From Absidia repens (taxonomy: Eukaryota > Mucoromycota > Mucoromycetes > Mucorales > Cunninghamellaceae), in the NCBI GenBank assembly GCA_002105175.1, contig MCGE01000004.1:1488001-1552000 (forward strand): DNA of 64,000 bases, in the 5' to 3' direction. Position numbers and translations under genes: made by a program. The notes below the pieces were generated by a model. It did not search any database. It was not told where the DNA came from and was given only the letters and a program-made list of their open reading frames with translations. Below are positions 1 to 10,647 of this stretch, one piece after another; the stretch's first letter is position 1, and the number at the start of each line of letters is the position of its first letter.

Positions 1-506
<506 letters not shown>

Positions 507-1302
507 TCGTGATTTTCTCTTTATATCCTTAGCTTAGTATAGTTTAGCCATTACCTTCCCCTTCCCCTTTCCTTTTCCCTTTCATATCGATTGCTGTATA
601 TCCTTCTTTTTGCACAAAATAAAACCCAATATTTTTTTTACAATCTCATCAACCACAATGCTTTATTATTGTTGTCATCTTCAGAATCGCTATCATTATT
701 ACTTACTAAATAATCACACAGCGTATATATATGTATATATATTTTATCTGCTCTTATTATTCTATCATTGACTTTCTCCCTTCATTTATGGTTCATCTTT
801 TTAGCTTATGATATGTATATTCTTCTATTTGAGGTTACACAAATAAATTCGACTATTTTTTTTTTACATATCTTTTGATGTATCTGTTTGTTGTTTGAAT
901 GTGTGGGTTTAATTCGATTCTTTTGTTTAGTTTGTTTATTGGAATGTGTGGTCTTTAAAGTCGTTTCTAAAGTCCAACATTAATATTTGTTCCAATAGAC
1001 TTGTTTAGGCTTGGTCTCATTTTTTATAATACATCAAATGATGTCTCGTATTGTCTTTATATTATTGTCTCTGTCTATTCGTGCCAAAAATTGGTCACAT
1101 TTTATTATGTTTATTGTGTCGGGTAGTTCATTCTGTGCTCACTCTTGCTTGGAAAAAAAAAGACAAGAAAAAATGTTTCTCGCTTCCTGTATGATATAAA
1201 AATGGACACTAGATTGATAGATAACTTGGCTACTTCTTTTACTTGACAAATCTTGTAGTTTAATCAATTTTTAAATTTTCTTTTCATACATAATCTCCCA
1301 TA
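507..1302. other. Intergenic: ESA1 3' flank and promoter of the GPI-protein gene
   Basis: AT-rich non-coding DNA. It contains an AATAAA-type sequence near 617, a TA-rich stretch with a TGTATATA motif at 732-739 (a perfect Puf3/Pumilio-type site if in the ESA1 3' UTR), and T-rich runs ahead of the next start codon. No ORF here looks real. Confidence 0.6.
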
Positions 1303-2504
1303 ATGAAATCAACATTTATCACTTTGGCAGCTGTTGCTTCTTTTGTGGGTTATTCAAATGGCGCCGTGGTGGTAAGATGACTGGCTAAGATTTATTAGCT
1401 TTATCTTCTTAGTGACAAGCTCTTTTTTTCTTCCCTGCTTTTTTTAAATTTAGTTTAAGGACCCTTGGGCTGGATCTAAAACTTGGGTAAGTTGATATAA
1501 ATAGATAATGGAAAATATTACAGTCACTTATAAATTTTTTTAATACAATAGAGAGCAGGTGAAAAAGCGGACATTAAATGGACTTCAGGTTCAACAGATG
1601 CTGATAAACTATGCGACATCCAAATGTTAAATGGTGATACTTCCAATTCAAAGTAAGTGATCACAAACCATTAATGATCCAATTATTTACAATTAATTTT
1701 TTTATAATAGCATCGTTGCCACTGTTACTAATCCTAATCAGCCAGTCAAGTGTGGCGTGAACGAGTTCGAAGTAAATAATTCATGCAAACTTAAAATCAT
1801 TTGATCTCCGACTAATGGTTGCTGGTATTTTTTTGGTAATTTTGACAGATCGTCCCTTTGAATGACTTCAAGACTGGAAAGTATTGGCTGCGTATTGGCC
1901 AAGCTAAAGCCAACACCTGGACATATTCTGGAGCATTTACCTTTGAAGGTAAAGGTACTGCCTTGCCGTTGAAGCTTGCTGGTATGTTTGCCGTCACTTT
2001 TTTTTTCCCTGACCAAGGAAACACTGCGCACTCGCTCACTTTATATTTTATTAAAAAAAAATAGATGGCAGTAGTTCTGAGTATCCCACTGCTGAGGCCC
2101 CCAAAGGGAATAATGAAAAGACAAAGAAGGAAAGAAAGAAAGAAGAAAAGAATGAGAAAAAAAAAGAAGAAAAGAAGGAAAGAAAGGAATCAGCACCCAG
2201 ACTCGCCTCCCAAGGTTCTTCAAGTGTTGGTGGAGCAAAGGCCACTGGTAGTACCATGTCAAGTAAATCCGGTGCCGCAACAAATGGTGTTGATAGCTCC
2301 AAGTCATCTTTCCTTTCAGCTCCTACGAACAAGTCTAGTGGATCTAAAGGGAGCGCTCCTCCAACCGTCATGAAAGACTCAAAGAATAATGAACATGACA
2401 AGAAAACCAACTCTGCTGCCACTTCCGATATATTGCGCAATAATCTGGTGAGTCATGCCATCGTAATAGGATTGGCTTCATTTGCAGCATACGCTTTAGC
2501 ATGA
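1303..2504 (+). CDS. Kre9/Knh1-like GPI-anchored cell-surface protein
   Basis: Six exons: 1303-1371, 1454-1486, 1552-1652, 1711-1771, 1849-1981, 2065-2504. All junctions are GT-AG and the frame closes to 278 aa. Residues 1-20 form a signal peptide (MKSTFITLAAVASFVGYSNG). Next comes one domain of the Ser/Thr-rich GPI family (Kre9/Knh1 N-terminal type), with the typical WxAGEKADIKW strand and the NDFKTGKYWLRIG strand. A Lys/Glu-rich spacer (about 40 residues, from purine-rich DNA) and a Ser-rich region follow. The last about 20 residues are hydrophobic (SHAIVIGLASFAAYALA) with no basic tail, as in a GPI attachment signal. The likely location is plasma membrane or cell wall. Kre9/Knh1 proteins are linked to beta-1,6-glucan; a role here is inference. 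Confidence 0.85.
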
Positions 2505-3139
2505 AAAGATGGAGGTCGACGCTCTATTTAATAGTACTACTATGTGGAAAATGATAGAAAAAAAATAACGGCATAAATAAAGTGAAAAAAAATGATGATA
2601 TTGAATACATATAAATTTGGGAGGTAATGCTCAGGGCACTCCCACTTTGCATTACCAAATTCAGAAAAGAAAAAACAGGATAGGCTGCGTGTCCGGGATA
2701 GTGAGAGTTATAGAAGTGTGGATTTTGATGCCAGGGGATGGAATGGGATTGGAGGAATTAAATATCCTTGTCGTTTTGCAATTTGGTATGCACCACTTGG
2801 TACGCAACTGGTTTCCGTTTGAGACTCTATATTTTTTTTACAATATCCTGTCGTTGTAGATCAACTAAAACACATGTATTTGGTTGTACATATACAAAAT
2901 AGCTACACTAACGATTTTGTCTACTAGCTAATAGGTCAGAGGATGAGTAATAAAAGGACATATTTTATTGAAACAAAATGAAGTGGTCAATACTAGACTA
3001 TAAGAACAGGATTCATGTTAATATAGGGCTTAAAGGAGTAAGGATGAGGATGACTGATGGGAGATCTAAATAATGACCAACGCTAATCAAAATAGATGAT
3101 TGCAAAGTGAGCTGTAGTATATGTATAATATATATGAGA
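2505..3139. other. Intergenic, repeat-derived
   Basis: No convincing ORF. From about 2930 on there are degenerate TTTATTGAA-containing segments (for example near 2965) related to the dispersed repeat described at 3140-3490. Confidence 0.5.
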
Positions 3140-3490
3140 AACGAAAGGGACATCTGTTATTGAAACGCCACAATGAACAACACTAATCAAGAGGGGGGGA
3201 TGATAGTAGAAAAGGAATCTATTGTGCAAAACATGAGAGAGACTAATGGAACATTTTCATTGAAGCAAATACAAAGATGCAGATTTTATTCAGATGTACA
3301 TACAAACTATTATGAAACTAACACTACACTAAGCTAATGGAGGCTTCAAAAAGCCAACCGATGGTGCCCTCCTAGATCCAAAATGAAAGAGTTTCCCCAT
3401 GATGTTTGTTTTGCGTTTTTAAAAACGTCCCTAATTCAAGATCTAACACTAATCCTAGATCACCAGTACCCCAATGAGCCTTGCCATCAT
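3140..3490 (+). repeat. Dispersed non-coding repeat, copy 1
   Basis: One of at least seven related copies in the window, all in the same orientation (3.4, 13.8, 27.5, 47.3, 48.6, 50.4 and 61.7 kb). Shared landmarks in order are: a TTTATTGAA or TTCATTGAAGCAA box, a TACAAACTAT..ACTAAGCTAA segment, GGCTCCAAAAAGCCAA, the core AAAATGAAAGgGTTTCCCCATG (near 3380-3401 here), then TCTAACACTAATCcAAGATCACC. A short ORF runs through this copy, but the other copies carry frameshifts and stops in that frame, so it is treated as non-coding. Confidence 0.75.
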
Positions 3491-3799
3491 ATCATTCAGA
3501 CTATCATAAAGGAAAAAAAAAAAAAAGAAGAAAGTAAAAGAGTGGGAAAAAAAAAAATTGGGGCCGAAAAAAAAAATAGAGCAAATGCGGAACCTGAATC
3601 ATCCAGTCTTTTTTTTTTATGTCAAAAAATCACGGAAATGCAAATGAAAATTAAATGAAGGGGCAATCGCTATAATTACCATAGTGCATAATTCGTTTTA
3701 TCTTCCAGTGTAAAGGCAGTTGCAGCCCCTACATGATCAAGCTTTAATCTCTCTGACGCCTTTCAAGTAAGCTATTATTTCAACACACAAAAAAAAACC

Positions 3800-3995
3800 C
3801 CCATTGACGACGCGTTGAGCACGACGTTTGGGTCCCACGGAGCTGCCCACCAAAGTGCGAAATGGCGGAGGCTTTAATCCTCTCCCATCAAAACCCACAT
3901 TTTAATAAAAAAAAAAAAAAAATATGACACCCAATAAATCGAAAGATTTCAAAAAGCTCCAGCGGAGCGCCAGAACGTTTATGATATAAAATGAA
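3800..3995 (+). repeat. Repeat 3' module, copy 1 (pair with 47.52 kb)
   Basis: About 190 bp that closely matches 47520-47695: GCGTTGAGCACGACG-like start, GAGCTGCCCACC, GTGCGAAATGGCGGA, CTTTAATCC, CCCATCAAAAC, ACACCCAATAAATCGAAA and AAAAGCTCCAG..GGAGC. In both places it lies a few hundred bases 3' of the dispersed-repeat core, so it may be the far end of a longer element. Confidence 0.7.
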
Positions 3996-4626
3996 AAAAA
4001 GCAGGAATAAGTACAAAGCAGTATCATAGATAGATCTTACTTTGTGATATTTCAACAACATCGTCGAAAAATTATCAATAGAATACAGTCTGCACCAGAC
4101 AAAATTTCAATGGCTCTGTGTACCGGAGCGAAGTCGACAAATAACTTTGACAAACACATATGCCGCTAAGCAAATCATATAGAAATAAAACGTTGTTTTT
4201 ATTTGACACATAAAAGATATTTGGAATTCAAAAAAAAAAAAAAAAAAAAAAAAAAGAGGGGGGAGGGAGGCGATTTCTATATCAAGATCTAAATGCTGGT
4301 ATAACTAATGTAAGTAGCTGATTGTCGGTAAAATGGAAGAGGATATCTGACATAAGTAGCTAAGTGACTGTAATATTACAAATGGGGGAAGGTGATAAGA
4401 CGAATAACTAGTATACAATGTAGTCATAATCTATTGAAGCAAAAAAAGCGTGTAACCAAATAAGTTTCATTGGTACTGACCTAATTTTGTTTGTGCTGAG
4501 CAGGGTTCCGTCATTCATCTGAAATATGACTGTTCTTGGGTGTTTTGGGGGTATTCCAATAAGTGGACTGTACTTGTAATCATAGTAGAAGAGAATGATG
4601 ACTGCTGTGTAGCCTTCACAATGATA
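3996..4626. other. Intergenic, transcription-factor 3' flank
   Basis: No gene seen. It includes a run of about 26 A at 4230-4255 followed by a G-rich purine stretch. Confidence 0.5.
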
Positions 4627-7369
4627 CTATTTGTTCATATTAGATATCACCGTTGTGGATGATGGTAGTGGTGATGATGAAGTCGAAGTAGGTTGTGCAG
4701 TTGTTGTGTAATGTTCATTTGGATGAGGATATGCGTATTCCTGGAGTTGAGGATGGTGGGATGTCGAAGACATATCATTAGAAGGGATAAGAAAGTCTTT
4801 ACCATTGCCGTTGAATATTTGTTGTGATGATGTCGTCGAAAATAAGTGATGTGCAAAATATTGATCCCACGCTTCAACATCCAATGAAGTTGGTACACCA
4901 GAGAATGCTGCTCCAAAAGGGTCGGCCTTTGCTTGAGATTGACCATGTGGAGTCATAACACTGTCAGGAGCTGCAAATGGATCCGCTGTTGGTTTGATCG
5001 GTGCGTTCATCGAATATGGGTGTTGATCTCTCTGTGATGATGGGAAAAGTTGATGGTCGTCTAGGTGATTACTTGCCGTGGATGATGTTGATAGTGTAGC
5101 GGTTGGTACATGTTGCTGGTCGGAAAGCCCGGTATTTTTCATTTTATCGTCAGCGTAAGAATAGTCAAGAGAGGATGGTTCAGGTGAGTTGGGGACTGAT
5201 ATCGCTGGGGGCGGTTTTGCTGGTTTTCCAATTTTTCGAGGTACATATTTATTGTCTTCCAAGTTGATGTCCGTCAATCCAGCCAGTTCACCAAGAATAA
5301 TACGACACCTACTAGCATTTGGCCAAGTTTCCTCCATGGCGTCTAATGATCGCATAATCTTGTTGACATTCACTTTGGCATCAAAAGCGAATTCAAATTC
5401 TTCAGAGGAAGAGGCCATCTTGATAAAAATAATACCGGCTGTAAAGGCAAAGTAAACACTTGAATTGAGGACACATTTCAGATGGTTTTCGCCCCGCATG
5501 ATGTTGATAATGTTCAATATTGATCTTGCACCAGATACACAGAAGTCATAAGAGGACGAAGGTGAGTGTGATTCCGTCGTAGTTTTAGAGGAGCCAGGAA
5601 TAAACGATCGATGTAATAATATCATTGTGGTATAATATATCATATGCAGTTGACCAACAACAAGGGGAGGATCAGGCGCCGTTTCACCAATCTCAGTGTC
5701 AGGTAGCATGTATTGAAGTGATGGTGGTAAGTTGTCAATCCAGGACGTCAACTGTTGATGGAGAGACGTAAGCGAGTGAGTATACTGTCCATTAGCAAAA
5801 TGGTGAGCCCTCGTATAATAAATATTCTTCAGTACATGGCCCATGATATCGGAGATCTTTATGCAGTTGATGAAGATATCCAAAATTCGTGGCGAAGGTC
5901 GATTGGTGTCAGTTTCTATTGGTTCATCATCATCTCCAGAAGGGAATGGCACATCAATATCACGTTCATCAAAGCATAAGGTACGACCATATATAGCAGC
6001 AGTGAGTCTATCCATAATAAAACAGCTCCAAAATACACGTTTTCGTTGTTCTTTTTCCTCTGAAGAGATCTGCCAATGATCACAATTCCGATGTAATCCA
6101 AGATCAAGCGCCATCCGAAAGGCCTATTAAAAAAAAAGTTTAATACCGAGTTCTTTTTATTTTTTATTTTTTTCATTTTATACATACCATTCCAGAATAA
6201 AGCCATGCACGAGCAAATTTCAAAGTTCCTTGTTGATGACTAGACAGTAAAAGCAGAGATTGCACTGTTGATATCGTGGGCACGTCATAATAATCGTCTA
6301 ACAAACATTTTGCCCTTTCGAAAAATATGTCGCCAGCGGTAGTCTGTGATGTAGGATCAGACCGGACACGAGGATCAGAAGAGATACGAGAAGCAATAGC
6401 ATAGATAGAGTTCAATAACAAAGGTGATGGTGGTTCGTCCGAATTCATTGAGCAGGTGAGTTGGCGCTTGTAAAAGAGAGGCAACATTGGATAAAAGTGC
6501 TGAAAATATAAGTCCATCAAATGCTCTGATAGGTCAATTGGTGGTACAGCAAGAGGATTCACGTGGTGATCAGATTTGTGTGAAGATGAGGTGGTTTTTG
6601 GACCATATCCAGAAAAGCGGAAGACACCGTTCTGATAAGTACGACTACCTTGCAACAGATAAAAACCAGACGATCGACCCAGGTATCGCACATGACCGCC
6701 GTCATCCATTGTGAGTTGACCATTGCTGTCACTGAACGAGGTATCATTTGCTGTATCGAGTGAGTCATTATCAATTTGGTTCGGAAAATCACATTGAGTT
6801 GGTATATTTTTTGACTTGCTGACAGCGCTTGTTGATGTTGATTGTGTGAAGTAAGAGTCTTCTTGTAGGATAGCTGATGGTGAGTCTTGTTTCCGTCGGA
6901 CGGGCCTTGAGGTGATGATATCGCCATTACCAGTTGCAAGCGGAGAATTGACCTTATCCAAAAGTTGCTTCAATTTTGGATCATCATCAGCCATTTCACT
7001 TAGGAGAGATTCCAGCTGGTGCAGTCGTGTTTCAATGGCTTCAATATACCCTTTCGGTGGGCCTCTCTAAGTAAATATATGCAAAATTAGTACCAGTAGA
7101 TAAAATACTTTCAAAATTAAAATACACTCACTTTTTTCGTCGAATGCATGTAACTACACTCCAGATCGTATTCATCGCAATTTGTGCATTTCGGAACCAA
7201 ACCATCACATTTTATTTTCTTACGGCGACAGACATCACTAATAGAATAAAAAAAGCAGTAATTAATATATTGTAATTGCTATGGTTACAGTGGTAGCACT
7301 TAAGACTTACCAAGCTTTACTAATTCTTTGACGCTTTCCAGTGCTTGTTTCTCCACCACCATTGTTCAT
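4627..7369 (-). CDS. Zn(II)2Cys6 transcription factor, fungal-specific
   Basis: Four exons on the minus strand: 7369-7311, 7237-7132, 7066-6188, 6123-4627, giving 846 aa in one frame. The binuclear zinc cluster is split over exons 1-2: KAC-DVC-RRKKIKC then PKC-TNC-DEYDLEC. The linker RGPPKGYIEAIETRLHQLE, a likely coiled coil for dimerisation, follows. The fungal-specific transcription factor domain (PF04082 type) spans the middle, with PPIDLSEHLMDLYFQHFYP, the helix MALDLGLHRN and ERDIDVPFP. The C-terminal about 250 residues are Ser/Thr/Pro/Gln-rich and probably regulatory. The RGPPKGYIE linker is seen in XlnR-like regulators, but target genes cannot be inferred. It shares a 256-bp divergent promoter with eIF3c. 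Confidence 0.92.
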
Positions 7370-7625
7370 TCTGCCACAAAAACGTACAGTTCAAAGATAA
7401 GGAAGGTGTATGTAAGTTTGAGGGGCAAATGGTAAAAAGGAAGGAAAGAAATGAGCCGGTTCCGAAAATTTCGAAATTTTGGGCGCATGTCGCAGTGGCG
7501 TTCAATTTCAAAGCCAGACGTGACTCTGTCAAAAGTTTTTGTTTTCGGTGATGCCGTATATATTTCTTTTTTTTTTATATATATTTTTTTATATCGTTTT
7601 TACGCTTTCAGTATCAAAAACAACA
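7370..7625. promoter_or_regulatory. Divergent promoter between the Zn2Cys6 gene and eIF3c
   Basis: 256 bp between two start codons facing away from each other. It contains T-rich and TATATA-like sequence at 7555-7600 just before the eIF3c start. No defined site can be assigned. Confidence 0.5.
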
Positions 7626-10322
7626 ATGTCCCGTTTCTTCCGGTCCACCTCTGATACCGAATCTGAAACTGATTCTTCTGACAATGAATCCTTCTATGAT
7701 GAAGTCTCCTCTGAAGAAGAAGAATCTGATGTCGAAGTCGAAGAAGAAGAACAGCAAACCTCAAAAAAATCACGTTTCTTGAAGGGTGGTGACTCTGATT
7801 CTGATATGGATAGCGATGATGAAGGTGGTCGAAAACGCCAAGTCAAGTCTCAAAAAGATAAACGTCTGGAAGATATGCACAGTGCTGCGAAGGCTATTGA
7901 AAATGGTCGCAAGAACAATGACTGGACGTTAATCTTAAGTGGTAAGGAACGGGAGCTCGTGCGTGAATAAATAGAAATACTAATATTTTTTCAACTTACT
8001 TACGTTTTAGAATTCGACAAGCTCTCTACAAGTATCAGTAAAGCCACAACTGGATTTGATAAGATTGCCTTCCCCAAGTTTTACATCAAAACACTAGTCG
8101 AACTGGACGAACTTATTCAAGAAACTGCTCAAAAGGATAAGGCGACGAAGAAAAAGGTGAACCCTGCCAATGGTAAAGCTATGAATGCCACGAAACTCAA
8201 GGTGAAAAAAATCAGCAAGCAATACGAAACCATGATCGAAGAATACAAAAAGGTATGAAAAATAATAGAGATGTATACTTGATTTGGAAGGTCTATAGTT
8301 CTCTACCGACTTGGAACTGACTATTTTTTATAGGACCCTGAAGAATTTATGAAGGAAGACGAAGAAACTGCTGAACCTGAACCTGTCAAATCTAAGAAGA
8401 TCGAGAAGCCTGTGACGATCGATGTATCTCCTGCTACGGACGCTGACGATGGATTTACTTCTGTTGGCAAAGGTGGCAAGGTTGCCGAAGTTGATGACAA
8501 ACCTATCCTTGTTCGACTTCGTGAAGTTTTGGAGAATCGGGGCAAAAAGGTGATGAAAGATGGATTTTAGAGGAACTAGAATGGAATATATATACTGATA
8601 TTCGATTTTTTGTTTATTTGTCATAGAATACTGATCGGGAAGAGCAAGCAAATATCTTGGAATCCTTGTACTCGAAATCACAATCTTCCTTCCAAAAAAT
8701 TTCGGTGTTGTTGGCTTTGATTGCTTCTCGATTCGACCTCACTATTGGTTCTACTTCTCATATGGATATCAAAACATGGAAATCAGTGGAACAGGAAGTG
8801 AATTTGATTCTTAATATTATGGAACATGATTCTTCGTTTATTGTATGTGAAGATGCTGAAGACTTGGACAATGATGATAAGGATGTGGTGCCTGCAACTG
8901 GTGAAGTTGTGAAACTCCGTGGATCCATTATTGGCTATGTCGAACGCCTGGACGATGAATTCACCAAGTCGTTGCAATCTATTGATCCTCACACCCCTGA
9001 TTATATTGACCGTCTCCGTGATGAACCCTCTTTGTACGCTCTTTTGGTCCGTGCTCAAGCTTACTTTGAAAAGCATGCCTTGAACGAAAGTATTTCTCGT
9101 ACCATTGTCCGCCGTTTAGATCATTTGTATTACAAGGTAATCTCGTTGTTTTTGTTTCTATTTATATGTGAAAAGATGATTTATCAATATTCTTCTTTTT
9201 TTTTAGCCTGAACAAGTTATCCGATCTATTGAAATTGTTGCTCAAAAAATGCTACCTACTGATGTCCAATCCAAACTTATTGTTGCCGATGAACCTTCTC
9301 ACTTGATCCACGAACTTTGCGCATACCTCTACAAACAAACAGCATCCATGCTACGTACTCGTGCTATGCTTTGCCATATCTTCCACTTTGCTCTTCACAA
9401 CCAATTCCACAAGGCTCGCGATATGCTTCTCATGTCTCATCTTCAAGAATCTATTCATCAAGCGGATGTTGCCACTCAAATTCTTTATAACCGTGCCGTT
9501 GTCCAAATTGGTTTATCAGCATTCCGTCAAGGCCTCATCAAGGAATCTCATGCCTGTTTGCAAGAAATTCAAGGAACGGGTCGTGCCAAAGAATTACTCG
9601 CTCAAGGTATTCAACAAAATCGATACGGTCAACAACAACCGTCACCTGAAGTGGAGCAACTCGAACGACAAAGACAATTGCCATTCCACATGCATATCAA
9701 CTTGGAACTACTTGAATGTGTATTTTTGACCAGCTCAATGTTATTAGAAATTCCTGGACAAGCTCAAGCAGGACCCAACAATAAGAAATTCATCTCACGA
9801 CCTTTCCGCCGATTATTGGATTTCAACGAACGTCAAGCCTTCGCTGGGCCTCCTGAAAATACACGCGATCATATCATGAGTGCTGCCAAGGCGCTTGCTT
9901 CTGGTGAATGGGAACGTGCTCGGGATTATATTTTGGCTATCAAGGTATGGGACCTGCTTCCTGATACTGAATCCATCAAGTCAATGTTGGTCCGCAAGAT
10001 TCAAGAAGAAGGATTACGCACTTACCTCTTTACCTATGCTTCTTATTACTCTACGTTGGGCCTCTCTCAGCTGTCTTTTATGTTTGATTTGCCTACTCAA
10101 GCTATCGCCTCCATTGTCGCCAAATTGATTTGGAACGAGGAATTGGCTGCCTCATTGGATCAAGTCTCTCAATGTGTAGTGTTGCATCAAGTGGAATTAT
10201 CTAGACTGCAAGAACTGGCTTTACAATTTTCTGAAAAAGCGGCCAACTTGGTGGATCAAAACGAACGGTTGGCTACACCTCCTAATCGAAATGAAAATCA
10301 AAAGGTGATTGCCCAGAACTAG
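7626..10322 (+). CDS. NIP1: Translation initiation factor eIF3 subunit c (Nip1)
   Basis: Five exons: 7626-7941, 8011-8252, 8334-8549, 8627-9136, 9207-10322. The joined frame is 799 aa, close to yeast Nip1. The start MSRFFRSTSDTESETDSS leads into the acidic Ser/Asp/Glu N-terminus typical of eIF3c, which contacts eIF1 and eIF5. Conserved landmarks include NNDWTLILSEFDKL, the RGKK-TDREEQ junction (exons 3-4), the helical region around LRTRAMLCHIFHFALHNQF, and the C-terminal PCI domain (LRTYLFTYASYYSTLGLSQL, MFDLP, VAKLIWNEELAASLDQ). The product is a scaffold of the eIF3 complex in the cytoplasm. The short C-terminal tail ends VIAQN. Confidence 0.96.
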
Positions 10323-10647
10323 ATTATTTTATTTTACATGTTTTTATTATTACATCACAATATTGCCTTTGTATTCAACCATTGTTATCATTCTATCTCA
10401 CGTTATTTCCCCCATCCCCCCCCCTTCATTGACATTTATTTTACTGCTAGTATTTATTTTTCTCTATAAACTGTAGCCCCTCTTTTTTTATACTTTTTTA
10501 TTATTATATTCTCTCTTCGGACAGAAAAAAGCATTCATTAAAACTATCCGCATGTTGAAAGCATGGGCTCGGATTTTGAAATACCGCTATTTTTTTATTC
10601 TTTTTATTTTTTATTTTTTTTTCTTTATCATCCTCTCACTCTTTCAA
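10323..10647. other. Intergenic: eIF3c 3' flank and COG8 promoter/5' UTR
   Basis: 325 bp, pyrimidine-rich on the plus strand. An in-frame ATG at 10552 would extend COG8 by 32 residues with a poly-Phe stretch coded by T-runs, so it is more likely 5' UTR. Confidence 0.5.

Noticed and set aside
3383..3658. Short protein conserved between the repeat copies at 3.4 and 61.7 kb (MKxFPHDVC..)
   Set aside because: Other copies (13.8, 48.6, 50.4 kb) have frameshifts or stops in this frame; similarity follows the DNA repeat.
10552..10647. N-terminal membrane anchor on COG8 from an upstream ATG
   Set aside because: The added residues are mostly Phe/Ile from T-runs in the leader, and COG8 is not a membrane-anchored family.
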